From Merdibacter massiliensis (lineage in GTDB: Bacteria > Bacillota_I > Bacilli_A > Erysipelotrichales > Erysipelotrichaceae), in contig NZ_LT699717.1 of NCBI RefSeq assembly GCF_900155395.1, positions 1 to 64,000 on the forward strand: a stretch of DNA of 64,000 nt, read 5' to 3'. Each line of letters begins with the position of its first letter. Positions within the stretch are counted from its first letter, which is position 1. The notes under the pieces were generated by a model that ran no database searches, was not told the origin of the DNA, and saw only the letters and a program-made list of their open reading frames with translations. Made by a program: the position numbers and the translations under genes. Shown piece by piece: positions 25,495 through 34,863 of this stretch.

Positions 25495-25598
25495 ATTCTT
25501 TTCTCCTTTTTTTCTTTCCTTTATCAATACACTTTCGCAGACAGCATTTCTGCCAAGCATGCATGGAATTTACCATGCGACCAACCCCTTTCATTTAT

Positions 25599-25637
25599 AA
25601 AAAAAATCTGTCCAAAAGCATTTGCTTCAGGACAGAT
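25599..25637 (-). terminator. T-box regulated terminator
   Basis: Stem ATCTGTCC/GGACAGAT (25606-25613 with 25630-25637), extended inward, with eight T following on the minus strand. It is mutually exclusive with the T-box antiterminator. Confidence 0.85.
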
Positions 25638-25866
25638 CAATTGACTCTGCGGTACCACCTGATTTGATTTTTCCCTATAAAAAATCCACTCTTCAAGATT
25701 CAAACAAATCTCTAGTCCGATAACGGGGACAGCCGTCGCACATACTCAGGTTCATCCTTTTCCTTTTGCCCTCCAGAGTCCATTTACAAACCCGCTTCCC
25801 GCGAAATTTCCACCGTCATCCGCTCTCTTTACGTGCGCTGCATGTTTTATCTCTCTGTCATTGGTT
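25606..25866 (-). promoter_or_regulatory. T-box riboswitch, tryptophan (UGG) specifier
   Basis: A T-box leader of about 260 nt. The T-box sequence AGGTGGTACCGCAGAG is at 25660-25645, and CCGTTATC of the stem II/III region is near 25725. Stem I closes as CAGAG/CTCTG, next to the specifier loop strand GTAAATGGA with UGG at 25782-25780 followed by a purine, and AAAC/GTTT above it. Uncharged tRNA-Trp would favour the antiterminator and turn on the transporter operon. The specifier assignment is by hand folding. Confidence 0.9.
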
Positions 25867-25872
25867 ACTCTA

Positions 25873-25901
25873 ACTTTATGAAAAAATGTAAGCAAAGTCA
25901 A
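25873..25901 (-). promoter_or_regulatory. Promoter of the T-box operon
   Basis: TTGACT (25896-25901), 17-base spacer, TAAAGT (25873-25878) on the minus strand. Transcription would start near 25866. Confidence 0.75.
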
Positions 25902-25941
25902 GAAAAAAATGAAAAAAATTTAGTTTTTGTGAAAAAATTTC

Positions 25942-25965
25942 AAAAAAAGGCAGCATAAAGCTGCC
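25942..25965 (-). terminator. Terminator of guaB
   Basis: Stem GGCAGC/GCTGCC (25949-25954 with 25960-25965) with a 5-base loop and seven T on the minus strand. Confidence 0.88.
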
Positions 25966-25971
25966 GGACAA

Positions 25972-27486
25972 CTAATTTACTTTTGCATCTAACGTATTGT
26001 CTTTTACAACGACATCATGTGCGCCGCCTTCTACGATACTAGTGGAAGATACCAAAGTGATTTTTGCTTTTTGCTGCAATTCCTCGATCGTTAAAGCTCC
26101 GCAATTGCACATTGTATGTTTGATCTTGCTGATCGTAAGATCCACATTGTCTTTCAATGCACCTGCATAAGGCACATAAGAATCCACGCCTTCGACGAAA
26201 GACAGTTTATTGGCACCACCCATGTCATAACGCTGCCAGTTGCGTGCACGTGCGCTTCCTTCGCCCCAGTATTCTTTCATATAGCTTCCGTTGATGGTTA
26301 CTTTCTTTGTTGGTGATTCTTCAAAACGGGAAAAATAACGTCCCAGCATGACAAAGTCAGCACCCATGGCCAGAGCTAATGTAATATGGTAATCATGAAC
26401 GATTCCGCCATCTGAACAGATAGGAATATATACTCCTGTTTCTTTATAGTATTCATCCCGGGCTTTTGCTACTTCAATAGTGGCAGTTGCTTGCCCACGT
26501 CCAATTCCTTTTTGTTCACGTGTAATGCAGATCGAACCGCCGCCGATGCCGATCTTGATAAAGTCTGCACCAGCCTCTGCCAGGAAACGGAATCCTTCTG
26601 CATCCACGACATTGCCTGCACCTACTTTTACGCTGTCCCCATAGTGATCGCGGATCCATTTTAATGTACGATATTGCCATTCGCTGAATCCCTCGCTAGA
26701 ATCGATGCACAATACGTCTGCACCGGCTTCGATCAGTGCAGGAACACGCTGCTCATAGTCGCGTGTATTGATACCAGCGCCGACGATATAACGTTTATCC
26801 GCATCCAGCAACTCATTTGGATGTTCTTTATGGGAATCATAATCTTTACGGAAAACAAATGCCTTTAAACGCTGCTGGTCATCTACGATCGGCAGCTGAT
26901 TCAATTTATGCTCCCAAATAAGATCATTTGCCTCAGACAAAGAACAGCCATCTTTTCCACAGATCAATTTTTCGAACGGTGTCATAAATTCTGTTACTTT
27001 TGTCTGGATATCCATGCGGGAAATACGATAATCTCTGCTAGTAATGATACCTAACAGTTTTCCCTCAGCCGTACCGTCTTCCGTGATTGCCATTGTTGAA
27101 TGGCCTGTTTCCTCTTTCTTTGCTAATACATCCGCCAATGTTGCCTGTGCAGATAAATTGGAATCACTGCGTACAAATCCGGCTTTGGTTGCTTTGACAC
27201 GGCGCACCATCGCCGCCTCGTTCTCTACGCTTTGCGATCCGTAGATAAAAGAAATTCCTCCTTCTCTTGCCAAAGCACATGCCATGCGCTCTCCGGAAAC
27301 AGATTGCATGATGGCAGATACCATTGGGATGTTCATCGTAAGCGAAGGTTCTTCTTCTCCTTTTCGAAACTTGACGACAGGTGTTTTTAAAGATACATTG
27401 GCCGGCGTACACTCACTTGAAGAATAGCCAGGCACTAATAAATACTCACTAAACGTACGTGATGGTTCTGTAAAATAAGTTGCCAC
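25972..27486 (-). CDS. guaB: IMP dehydrogenase
   Basis: A 504-residue IMP dehydrogenase, oxidising IMP to XMP in GMP synthesis. It opens [19 protein letters not shown], has paired CBS domains at about residues 100-220, the catalytic Cys loop [15 protein letters not shown], and a C-terminal active-site flap. The GTG at 27486 is chosen: AAGGAG lies nine bases upstream and the promoter at 27519-27547 excludes longer frames from 27519, which would begin inside the -10. Confidence 0.95.
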   Translation of the reverse strand: MATYFTEPSRTFSEYLLVPGYSSSECTPANVSLKTPVVKFRKGEEEPSLTMNIPMVSAIMQSVSGERMACALAREGGISFIYGSQSVENEAAMVRRVKATKAGFVRSDSNLSAQATLADVLAKKEETGHSTMAITEDGTAEGKLLGIITSRDYRISRMDIQTKVTEFMTPFEKLICGKDGCSLSEANDLIWEHKLNQLPIVDDQQRLKAFVFRKDYDSHKEHPNELLDADKRYIVGAGINTRDYEQRVPALIEAGADVLCIDSSEGFSEWQYRTLKWIRDHYGDSVKVGAGNVVDAEGFRFLAEAGADFIKIGIGGGSICITREQKGIGRGQATATIEVAKARDEYYKETGVYIPICSDGGIVHDYHITLALAMGADFVMLGRYFSRFEESPTKKVTINGSYMKEYWGEGSARARNWQRYDMGGANKLSFVEGVDSYVPYAGALKDNVDLTISKIKHTMCNCGALTIEELQQKAKITLVSSTSIVEGGAHDVVVKDNTLDAKVN

Positions 27487-27518
27487 AATTTCACACTCCT
27501 TCATTTGAATTTTTTTCA

Positions 27519-27547
27519 ATTATAATCGCTTTTAACTGAAAAATCAA
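27519..27547 (-). promoter_or_regulatory. Promoter of guaB
   Basis: TTGATT (27542-27547), 17 bases, TATAAT (27519-27524) on the minus strand. Confidence 0.8.
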
Positions 27548-27623
27548 CCGTTTCCAAAAAATTGATACAAACGAAAAAAAACACGAGAAACATCGGCTTT
27601 TTTGAATGTTTTTACAAAGAAAA

Positions 27624-27654
27624 AAACACGCATTTTTTACATTTTTGCGTGTTT
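27624..27654 (-). terminator. Terminator after pullulanase
   Basis: A 9-bp perfect stem AAACACGCA/TGCGTGTTT (27624-27632 with 27646-27654), T-rich on the minus strand. Confidence 0.8.
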
Positions 27655-27661
27655 CTTTCAT

Positions 27662-29791
27662 TTATTCTTCACTCTCGATAAACTGACAGATGATGGTCGA
27701 ATACGGCTGGATTTCCAAGTCATACTGCTCCTTTAATGCGGAGCTCCCGTTATAATATACAATATCGGCCGGTTTCGGCAAATGATAGTACATCGTATTG
27801 CCGCTTGGGTTAAAGAAACACCACATTTCTTCTTTTGCATCTTTTGCTTTATAAATCAATGCTTGCCCATTGATTTCCTCAAAGACGACATTCTGATAAA
27901 GATCTTCCGTGATGCTATAACGGAAACAAGGATGTTCTTTGCGAATTTGAATCAGGCTCTTTGTATGTTCCACCATGTCTTGATAGTCATTTCTTCGTCC
28001 ATAATCAATTTGATTGATCGCATCGCTTTGATCATAAGAATTACCAATTCCATGTTTGGTTCGGGCAAATTCCTGACCGCTGTGTAAAAAAGGAATTCCT
28101 TGTGCCAGCAAGACCATGGCGTTCATCATTTCCTGACGGCGCTTGCGAATCCAGCGCTCCTCCCCTCGGCAGCATTCACGCATCTTGTCCCATGCAGTAT
28201 GGTTGTCGTGGCATTCTACATAATTTACCACATTTCGCGGATTGGCAAATAACTGCCCTGCACCGAAATCCACACAGCTTGCACATAAGCAATTCTTTAC
28301 AACATCTAACAGATGTTCACCTCCGGTACAAAAGCCTTTATTAGCGATATCGTATACAGAGGTACTGCCTTTGATCACATCGCGAAAGCGATCAGAAAAG
28401 TGTGCTACGAAGGGCATCTTGCCTGTATTGGGAATAGATGCGCGCAACTCTTGAGGTAAAAAACTTGGCATATCCCATCCTTCGCCATACACCATAAAAT
28501 CAGGATTGATGCTGCGGCAGCGAAGATAAATTTCATTCACCAGATCGCTGCTCAAGATTCCCATCAAATCTAAGCGGAGCCCGTCAATATGATAAAATCT
28601 GGTCATCCATACGCACGTATCGATAAAATAACGTTTGCTCATCTTACGTGTCGTATCGATATCATTGCCGCACCAGGAGCCATTGGAAAAATCCCCTTGT
28701 TCATTCATCAAAAAGAAATAATTAGGTATGATATTTTCAAATGCAAAATTCTCTTTATCATATACATGGTTGAATACCACATCCAAATTGACGCGTAAAC
28801 CGTGCTTATGACACTGCTCTATTAACGAACCAAATTCACGCATGCGGGCAGAATAGGATAAAACGTTCGTACTGTAAATACCCTCTAAGCAGCGATAATG
28901 TACCGGATCATAGCCCCAGTTATAGAATAATTGCGGATACACTTCATCTACAGAACCAAAATCAAAAACCGGCATCAATTGAACATGCGTGACCCCTAGC
29001 GAACGCAAATAAGAAAAGCCCGTTTGCATTGCTTCTGTCACTGGATTTTCTTCTACAAAACCGCGAAACGTACCTGGATAATGTACACCGATTCCTGATT
29101 GAATCGTAAAATCACGGACACTTGTTTCATAGATGATTGCATCGCAGGCACTTTTCATTTTGGGAAGAGGATAGGTTTGAAAGCGCAGGCTTTCTTGATC
29201 GCAAATGGCACTGACCATGCTGTTGGCACCGCCGCAGATTGCATAAGGATCAATGGTCTCTCGCCATTTTCCATTTACACGGACATGATAGGTATATGCT
29301 ACGCCTTCTAAATCACCAGGAACGACTGTACGCCATACACCTTTCTCTCCGCGTTTCAGCTCAAAAGCTTCACAGATGCCATTGTTTCTTTTCAATTCCA
29401 ATACAATGCGAAATGCAGTTGGTGCCCATAATGCAAAAGACGTATGCCGACGGCTGTACATTGTCCCAAGATCATTTCCATCATAATAAAATTCTTCATC
29501 AAAACGATCACTTTTTACGATGTAGGAATATTCCGCAATCGTTTTTCTCGCATGTTCATGATAGACATAATATTCTTCCCCGATCGTCAACTCATCTTCG
29601 ATCTCCAGAACATATTTTCGATAATTATTCTGTGTGTCTTCAATGGAACGGATCTTTAATTCAATGATCTGATCTTTGCTATCTTTAAGAAAGAAGCGGG
29701 AACTCTTTCCCTCATAGCTCTGTTTTGACATATAAACAACTACTTTGTCATACCCATCGATGTATGCCTCAAAATAATCTTTCTGTCGCAT
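27662..29791 (-). CDS. pulA: Type I pullulanase (glycogen debranching)
   Basis: A 709-residue GH13 pullulanase type I, cutting alpha-1,6 branches of glycogen or pullulan. An N-terminal CBM48-like domain (about residues 100-190) precedes the barrel. YNWGYDPVHY is the type I signature, GLRLDLMG holds the nucleophile Asp, EGWD the acid, and VECHDNHTAWDK the third carboxylate. No signal peptide is seen, so it acts inside the cell, which fits debranching of glycogen made by the glg operon. Confidence 0.93.
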   Translation of the reverse strand: MRQKDYFEAYIDGYDKVVVYMSKQSYEGKSSRFFLKDSKDQIIELKIRSIEDTQNNYRKYVLEIEDELTIGEEYYVYHEHARKTIAEYSYIVKSDRFDEEFYYDGNDLGTMYSRRHTSFALWAPTAFRIVLELKRNNGICEAFELKRGEKGVWRTVVPGDLEGVAYTYHVRVNGKWRETIDPYAICGGANSMVSAICDQESLRFQTYPLPKMKSACDAIIYETSVRDFTIQSGIGVHYPGTFRGFVEENPVTEAMQTGFSYLRSLGVTHVQLMPVFDFGSVDEVYPQLFYNWGYDPVHYRCLEGIYSTNVLSYSARMREFGSLIEQCHKHGLRVNLDVVFNHVYDKENFAFENIIPNYFFLMNEQGDFSNGSWCGNDIDTTRKMSKRYFIDTCVWMTRFYHIDGLRLDLMGILSSDLVNEIYLRCRSINPDFMVYGEGWDMPSFLPQELRASIPNTGKMPFVAHFSDRFRDVIKGSTSVYDIANKGFCTGGEHLLDVVKNCLCASCVDFGAGQLFANPRNVVNYVECHDNHTAWDKMRECCRGEERWIRKRRQEMMNAMVLLAQGIPFLHSGQEFARTKHGIGNSYDQSDAINQIDYGRRNDYQDMVEHTKSLIQIRKEHPCFRYSITEDLYQNVVFEEINGQALIYKAKDAKEEMWCFFNPSGNTMYYHLPKPADIVYYNGSSALKEQYDLEIQPYSTIICQFIESEE

Positions 29792-29879
29792 AGGAAGTTC
29801 ATCCTCTCCTTTATATCATTGCTATTGTAACACAAGTAACTCAATTCTTATTTTCTTTTTTTGCGATTTCATAAGAAAA

Positions 29880-29900
29880 CAGGGAAGATTCCATTCCCTG
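29880..29900 (-). terminator. Terminator after the SDR gene
   Basis: Stem CAGGGAA/TTCCCTG (29880-29886 with 29894-29900) followed by TTTTC on the minus strand. Confidence 0.75.
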
Positions 29901-29906
29901 CATGCT

Positions 29907-30659
29907 CTACTGTTGTTTTTGTCGCTGAATAAAATAAGAAGCTTTTAATTGAAGACGTGTTGGGGCAAAACGAATCAGCATCCGCCCGCACTTCATCCAA
30001 AATCCGGGCACGATCACGCGCTGTTCACGAAACATGCCGGAAATTGCCTGATACGCAACATTTTGCGGTTTCATTCCTTTAAAGGCAAAGCGCACATTCG
30101 CAACCCGGTTAAACTCCGTACGTACAGGTCCCGGACATAACACGCTGATATGTACGTTGCTGTGTTTGTGTTTCAGTTCGCCATAAATGGCTTCGCTCAA
30201 ACGAAGCACATAGGCTTTGCTGGCATAATAAGTTGACATCAATGGACCTGGCAGATAACCAGCTAAGCTGGCAACATTCAAGATATAACCATAATCTCTG
30301 GCAATAAAATCTTTTAGAAACAATTTGGTTAAGATGTGCACTGCTTTGATATTTACATTGATCATATCTAAATCGGTATCAAGATCCACTTCATCAAAGG
30401 AGCCATATGCACCGAAACCTGCATTATTGACCAAAATATCAATTTCTTCTGCTTTTAAGCGTTCATATAACAAACGACAGCTGTTTTCATCTTTGAGATC
30501 CATTGAAATGATCTGCACATTCCCGTCCAATTCTTCTTTCAGTTCCTGTAAACGTGTCATTCGTCTGGCAACCAGGATCACATCGATTCCCATATCTGAT
30601 AATTGCCGTGCTATTTCTTTTCCGATCCCGCTGCTGGCACCTGTGATCAAAGCTTTCAT
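29907..30659 (-). CDS. Short-chain dehydrogenase/reductase
   Basis: A 250-residue classical SDR. The dinucleotide-binding motif is TGASSGIGKEIA, the NNAG motif is VNNAGFGAYG, and the catalytic Tyr and Lys are in YYASKAYV. Family members reduce or oxidise carbonyl/hydroxyl groups with NAD(P); the substrate is unknown. It starts 12 bases after the preceding unknown gene with AAGGAGGTG, so they are probably cotranscribed. Confidence 0.9.
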   Translation of the reverse strand: MKALITGASSGIGKEIARQLSDMGIDVILVARRMTRLQELKEELDGNVQIISMDLKDENSCRLLYERLKAEEIDILVNNAGFGAYGSFDEVDLDTDLDMINVNIKAVHILTKLFLKDFIARDYGYILNVASLAGYLPGPLMSTYYASKAYVLRLSEAIYGELKHKHSNVHISVLCPGPVRTEFNRVANVRFAFKGMKPQNVAYQAISGMFREQRVIVPGFWMKCGRMLIRFAPTRLQLKASYFIQRQKQQ

Positions 30660-30671
30660 TCGTGCACCTCC

Positions 30672-31418
30672 TTATTCATTTTCACATTCCCATTGACAAT
30701 CACTAAAGCCATTGGATATCGTTCCTTTGACATGAAAATGGTATGCTTTCCCATTACGTTTCATTTGAAAATGAAACACAAATGCATCTTTTCCATCCTC
30801 GCTTAAAGTGATTGTCTGTAACTGAATGATTTCACCCAACTCTTTTCTAGTAAGTTTATTTTCTTTCTCCTGACTTTCATTATATTCCGATACAAAAGTA
30901 TCCCCAATGCATTTAATTGCATCGTTGCGCCAGCCGGCCTGTCTCTTTTTTAATTTATAAAACAGATGCATAGCTTCTTCACCCGTTTGTTTGAGAAGGA
31001 TCTCTTCTTTTCCAAATGTTAATGTTCCTTCATTTTTCACCGTTTTTTTCTGCGGCAATTCTTTGGGTACATATTGCTGCAATAACGCATCTTCACAATC
31101 CAGATCCAATAATTCCAGCAATTCCAGCCCTGCTTCGCATGGACGTACTTTTGCATGAAAGATCGTGTTCGCTTTTAGTTGCTGCTGCAAAGCATGTACG
31201 CCATCTTCATCGCTTTCTTTTTCCAATCGGATCTTTTCAACATGTACTTCCTCACTATTTTCTTCGTGCCATGCACTTAAGATCACGCTGGCTGTCCAAT
31301 AAAACGCCTCTCCGCTTTTATGTGCACCGACACCGATCGGACCACATAATCCATAAACGATCAGCGGCTGTTGATATTGACTTTGTTTTTTTCCAAATAT
31401 ACGATCGAGGAATCGCAT
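30672..31418 (-). CDS. Uncharacterised cytoplasmic protein
   Basis: A 248-residue protein I cannot assign. It starts MRFLDRIFGKKQSQYQQP, contains a Gly-rich segment (VYGLCGPIGVGAHKSGEAFYW), and is mixed alpha/beta and charged with no membrane segment. The ATG at 31418 is chosen because GAGGTGA lies at good spacing; a TTG at 31424 abuts the Shine-Dalgarno. An extended -10 promoter precedes it and an SDR gene follows. It might be one of the DUF families with a conserved W-R-N-D motif (RQAGWRNDAIKC), but this is not confirmed. Confidence 0.75.
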   Translation of the reverse strand: MRFLDRIFGKKQSQYQQPLIVYGLCGPIGVGAHKSGEAFYWTASVILSAWHEENSEEVHVEKIRLEKESDEDGVHALQQQLKANTIFHAKVRPCEAGLELLELLDLDCEDALLQQYVPKELPQKKTVKNEGTLTFGKEEILLKQTGEEAMHLFYKLKKRQAGWRNDAIKCIGDTFVSEYNESQEKENKLTRKELGEIIQLQTITLSEDGKDAFVFHFQMKRNGKAYHFHVKGTISNGFSDCQWECENE

Positions 31419-31448
31419 TTTCAATCACCTCTGTATTATACATTTTTT

Positions 31449-31457
31449 ATTATAGCA
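31449..31457 (-). promoter_or_regulatory. Extended -10 promoter of the unknown gene and SDR operon
   Basis: TGCTATAAT on the minus strand, about 32 bases upstream of the ATG. Confidence 0.6.
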
Positions 31458-31507
31458 TGTGCCTTTCCATCTGTCATGATGCTGATTCCATCTTCCTTTA
31501 AAAGAAA

Positions 31508-31534
31508 AACAGTTTGTTTTCCATCCAAACTGTT
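31508..31534 (-). terminator. Terminator after trxB
   Basis: A 9-bp stem AACAGTTTG/CAAACTGTT (31508-31516 with 31526-31534), followed by TTTC on the minus strand. Confidence 0.75.
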
Positions 31535-31544
31535 CTTTCTTCCA

Positions 31545-32468
31545 TCAGATCCCTTTGATCTGATGAAAAGCGTGTTGTGCGGCATTGGCACCGTCGCTTG
31601 CTGCTGTTACGACCTGCCGCAATGGTTTCGCAACAACATCTCCTACTCCATAGATCCCTTTGACCTTAGTTTCATTATTTTCATCTACCAACATGTAACC
31701 ACGTGCATCACAGACATCCAATTCTTTCAGGAAAGAAACTGCCGGATCTGCACCGACATAAGGGAAGACTCCTGCGACTTCCAATGTCTGTTCTTCTTTG
31801 GTATCTACATCTTGCAGCACGATGCCGTTTACTTTGCTGCCATCATCCAGTATCGCAACAGGTATATGCTTTTTGATGATCACGATGCGTGGATTTTCTT
31901 CTACTTGTTTCTGAATATGTTCCTCGCCGCGGAAGACATCCCTGCGGATCACGATAGTCACTTTTTTTGCGAACTGCGTCAAGTAAAGGGCTTCCTCCAA
32001 TGCGGAGTTTCCGCCGCCGATCACGCATACTTCTTTATCTTTGAAAAATGCGCCGTCGCATACTGCACAGTAAGAAACACCTCGTCCCACATTTTCTGCT
32101 TCACCGGCAATATGCAGCATGCGTTCCACTGTTCCGCTGGCAACAATGACTGCCTGGCAAGCATATACGCTGCCATCACTGCAGATTACTTTCTTCTTGT
32201 CACCATCCACTTGTATATCGGTTACTTCGCCATATGCATATTCAGCACCAAAACTGGTCGCATGGTCAAACATCTGTGATGCCAGCTCTGCACCGTTGAT
32301 TTTTTGAATACCCGGCCAGTTGCTGATCTCATTTGTCTTGATCAGCTTCCCGCCTGGGGCACCCATTTCTAGAATCAATGTGGATAGTCCGGCACGGCTG
32401 CCGTAGATCGCAGCTGTCATGCCGCCTGGTCCTGCACCAATAATTATAAGATCGTAATATCGTTCCAT
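31545..32468 (-). CDS. trxB: Thioredoxin-disulfide reductase
   Basis: A 307-residue flavoprotein that reduces thioredoxin with NADPH. FAD-binding GAGPGGMTAAIYGSRAG is at the N-terminus, the redox-active pair is CAVC (Cys134, Cys137), NADPH binding is GGGNSALEEAL, and the C-terminal FAD motif is GIYGVGDV. It overlaps the lgt-ppaX stop by 25 bases and begins behind GGAGGAACACGA. It is last in the uvrA-hprK-lgt/ppaX-trxB run. Confidence 0.96.
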   Translation of the reverse strand: MERYYDLIIIGAGPGGMTAAIYGSRAGLSTLILEMGAPGGKLIKTNEISNWPGIQKINGAELASQMFDHATSFGAEYAYGEVTDIQVDGDKKKVICSDGSVYACQAVIVASGTVERMLHIAGEAENVGRGVSYCAVCDGAFFKDKEVCVIGGGNSALEEALYLTQFAKKVTIVIRRDVFRGEEHIQKQVEENPRIVIIKKHIPVAILDDGSKVNGIVLQDVDTKEEQTLEVAGVFPYVGADPAVSFLKELDVCDARGYMLVDENNETKVKGIYGVGDVVAKPLRQVVTAASDGANAAQHAFHQIKGI

Positions 32469-33922
32469 TCGTGTTCCTCCTTCACTACGGAAATCAATTC
32501 CTGTAAATCATGAATCAAGCGACAAGGTTTCGCTTGCCTTAATTGTTCTTCTCTTGTTCGATCATGTGCAACAGCCACACTGTATGCATCCATTTCTTTT
32601 GCGGCCTGGATATCGATGATGGAATCTCCGACATAGATAACATCATCACGACCGCGTCCAAGCTGTTGACATGCCTGGATCAAACCGCTTGGGTCCGGCT
32701 TTGGTTTCTGCAATTCATCGCCTCCCAAAACGGCATCGAAATATGTCTCTAACTGTGTATGATGCAATCCCATCATGACGACATCTTTCATCTTATTTGA
32801 AACCACTGCCAACGGATATCCCATTTCATGAAGTGCAGACAGTGTCTCTTTTGCGCCTTCAAAAGGGCGGACATATTCATCATGATGTGCAACATTGTAT
32901 TCGCGATAGACTTGAACAGCCTTCTCCACCATTGTTTCCTCTTGAAAATAACGGCGAAAGCTGACTTGCAGCGGCGGACCGAAGAAAGCATCTTTTTCTT
33001 CTTGCGTAACGCTGTGTTCTGGTAATAATTCATGCATAGCATGTTCAAAAGAAGCATCTACCAAAGGACGTGAATCAATCAATGTACCATCCAGATCAAA
33101 GATGACGATCGGTTTCTCTTTGCGAAATGGCCAACAGCGTTTCAGCAAGCGATCCCAGAATCCCAGGATCCCGCCAATACCGATCAAAACAAAGAGTAAA
33201 GAAACCAGCTGTGCAACACGCAGACCGCCTGCCATCAATGCATCGCTGCGCATTGATTCAATGATAAAACGAACAACGCCGTACCAAGCAAAATAGGCCC
33301 AGGCTAGATCGCCCCTTTTTCTTCTTCCATAACGTCTAAAGACGAAAACAATCAAGAAAAAGCCGATCAGATTCGCTATGCTTTCATATAAGAACGTAGG
33401 CTGGCGATAGGCTCCATCTATCAGCATGCGTTCTTTGATAAAAGAAGGCCATCCGTTATAATACGAAGGTTCTACGATACCTCCAAATGCTTCCTGGTTA
33501 ATAAAATTTCCCCAGCGTCCTAATGCTTGCGCTATCAGCACATTGGGAAATATCGCATCCATCACACGCAAGCCGTTGATCTTGCGCCGGCGAAAATACC
33601 AGATTCCATAAGCAATGCCTGCGATCAATCCCCCATGGATCGCTAAGCCACCTTCCCATATATAGAAAATTCGGATTGGATCATATGCATACAATGTATT
33701 CCATTCGAAGATGACATAATAGATCCTGGCTCCAATAATGGCGATTACCAGCATCGGTACGAAAAAATCTTCCAGAACATTTTCTTTATAACCTTGTTTT
33801 CGCATCATGCGTTCACTAAGGGCATATGCAATAAGCGCACCCGTCAAAATCAATGCTGCATACCAAGTGATATGCAAACCGCCGATTGATAAGATGATGC
33901 GGCTAGTTGGAAACAGTTCCAT
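32444..33922 (-). CDS. lgt-ppaX: Fused prolipoprotein diacylglyceryl transferase and PpaX-like HAD phosphatase
   Basis: A 492-residue fusion. Residues 1 to about 265 are Lgt, with several membrane helices and the motifs GARIYYVIFEW, HGGLIAG and GRWGNFINQEAFG; Lgt adds diacylglycerol to the lipobox cysteine of prolipoproteins. Residues from about 270 are a HAD phosphatase (IVIFDLDGTLIDS, VVSNK, KPKPDP, YVGDSIIDIQAA) like PpaX, the pyrophosphatase that clears PPi from HPr-Ser46-phosphate dephosphorylation. In Bacillus hprK, lgt and ppaX are separate neighbours. The ATG at 33922 has AAGGAGG six bases upstream and overlaps the hprK end. Confidence 0.9.
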   Translation of the reverse strand: MELFPTSRIILSIGGLHITWYAALILTGALIAYALSERMMRKQGYKENVLEDFFVPMLVIAIIGARIYYVIFEWNTLYAYDPIRIFYIWEGGLAIHGGLIAGIAYGIWYFRRRKINGLRVMDAIFPNVLIAQALGRWGNFINQEAFGGIVEPSYYNGWPSFIKERMLIDGAYRQPTFLYESIANLIGFFLIVFVFRRYGRRKRGDLAWAYFAWYGVVRFIIESMRSDALMAGGLRVAQLVSLLFVLIGIGGILGFWDRLLKRCWPFRKEKPIVIFDLDGTLIDSRPLVDASFEHAMHELLPEHSVTQEEKDAFFGPPLQVSFRRYFQEETMVEKAVQVYREYNVAHHDEYVRPFEGAKETLSALHEMGYPLAVVSNKMKDVVMMGLHHTQLETYFDAVLGGDELQKPKPDPSGLIQACQQLGRGRDDVIYVGDSIIDIQAAKEMDAYSVAVAHDRTREEQLRQAKPCRLIHDLQELISVVKEEHEWNDITIL

Positions 33923-34862
33923 CCACTTCCTCCTTGTTTTTCTCAATAAATTCTAAGACACGCTGTTCGAACTCTTTTGCAGAATCCAATCCGTTTTTTG
34001 CTAACAGATAATTGGTAACAGCACTTTCAATGATGACGCCCATGGAACGTCCTTCCCTGACTGGAATCGTAATTTTAGGAATTTCCACATCCAGGATGTT
34101 CACCGATTTCTTTTCTTCGATTCCTACCCTGTCATAATTGGCTTGCGGATCAAAATGTTCCAATGTGATCTGAAAATCAACATTTGATTTTCTTCCGACA
34201 GCACCCACTCCATACATTCTTGAAATATTGATGACACCAACACCGCGCAGCTCCAGCATGCCTTCTAACAACTGCGGCGGTCTTCCCACGATGCGGTTAT
34301 GAATACGGGAACAATCTACACGATCATCCGCAATCAATTGATGTCCGCGGCGGATCAATTCCAAAGCAATCTCGCTTTTTCCCATTCCGCTTTCTCCGCA
34401 AATCAGCACGCCGACCCCATAGATCATCAGCAGCTCGCCATGAACAGAAACGGAACGTGCCAGCTTTTCATCTAGCCAGGAAATGATATTGACGATCGTA
34501 TGATTTGTTTTTTCGCCGCAGCGAAAGACTGGAAAATTTTTCTTTATTGCGCATTCCCGCAAGATCTGCGGGCATTCATGTCCCCTGGTGATCACTATGG
34601 CCGGCGTTTCTTCACCCGTCAAGAAATCAAAAGAACGTTTCTGCGTTTCTTCACTCATCGTATCGATATATGCAATTTCTTTATCTCCCAGGATAACTAA
34701 TCGCTTTGCCTGCGAGTAATTAAAGTAACCCGCCAATTCCAAACCGGGGCGGTTGGTATCTGTCAATTCGATGACTCTGTTTAAAGACTCTTCATCGCCA
34801 GTCAGCTGTTCAAATTGAAAATAATTGGCAAAGTCTTTTACACTTACATGTTTTCCTTCCAT
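33903..34862 (-). CDS. hprK: HPr kinase/phosphorylase
   Basis: A 319-residue bifunctional enzyme that phosphorylates HPr at Ser46 and reverses this by phosphorolysis. The Walker A motif GESGMGKS is at residues 156-163, and the conserved His in HGELLMIYG is residue 141, as in other HprK. VLELRGVGVINI... lies in the conserved C-terminal signature region. Its ATG follows the uvrA stop by one base, using the GGAGG inside the uvrA end. It overlaps lgt-ppaX by 20 bases. Confidence 0.96.
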   Translation of the reverse strand: MEGKHVSVKDFANYFQFEQLTGDEESLNRVIELTDTNRPGLELAGYFNYSQAKRLVILGDKEIAYIDTMSEETQKRSFDFLTGEETPAIVITRGHECPQILRECAIKKNFPVFRCGEKTNHTIVNIISWLDEKLARSVSVHGELLMIYGVGVLICGESGMGKSEIALELIRRGHQLIADDRVDCSRIHNRIVGRPPQLLEGMLELRGVGVINISRMYGVGAVGRKSNVDFQITLEHFDPQANYDRVGIEEKKSVNILDVEIPKITIPVREGRSMGVIIESAVTNYLLAKNGLDSAKEFEQRVLEFIEKNKEEVDGTVSN

Positions 34863-34863
34863 A

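Noticed and set aside
25412-25594. 60-residue open frame between the T-box and trpX, as a Trp leader peptide
   Set aside because: It overlaps the trpX start in another frame, has few Trp codons and no ribosome site. The T-box already explains regulation.
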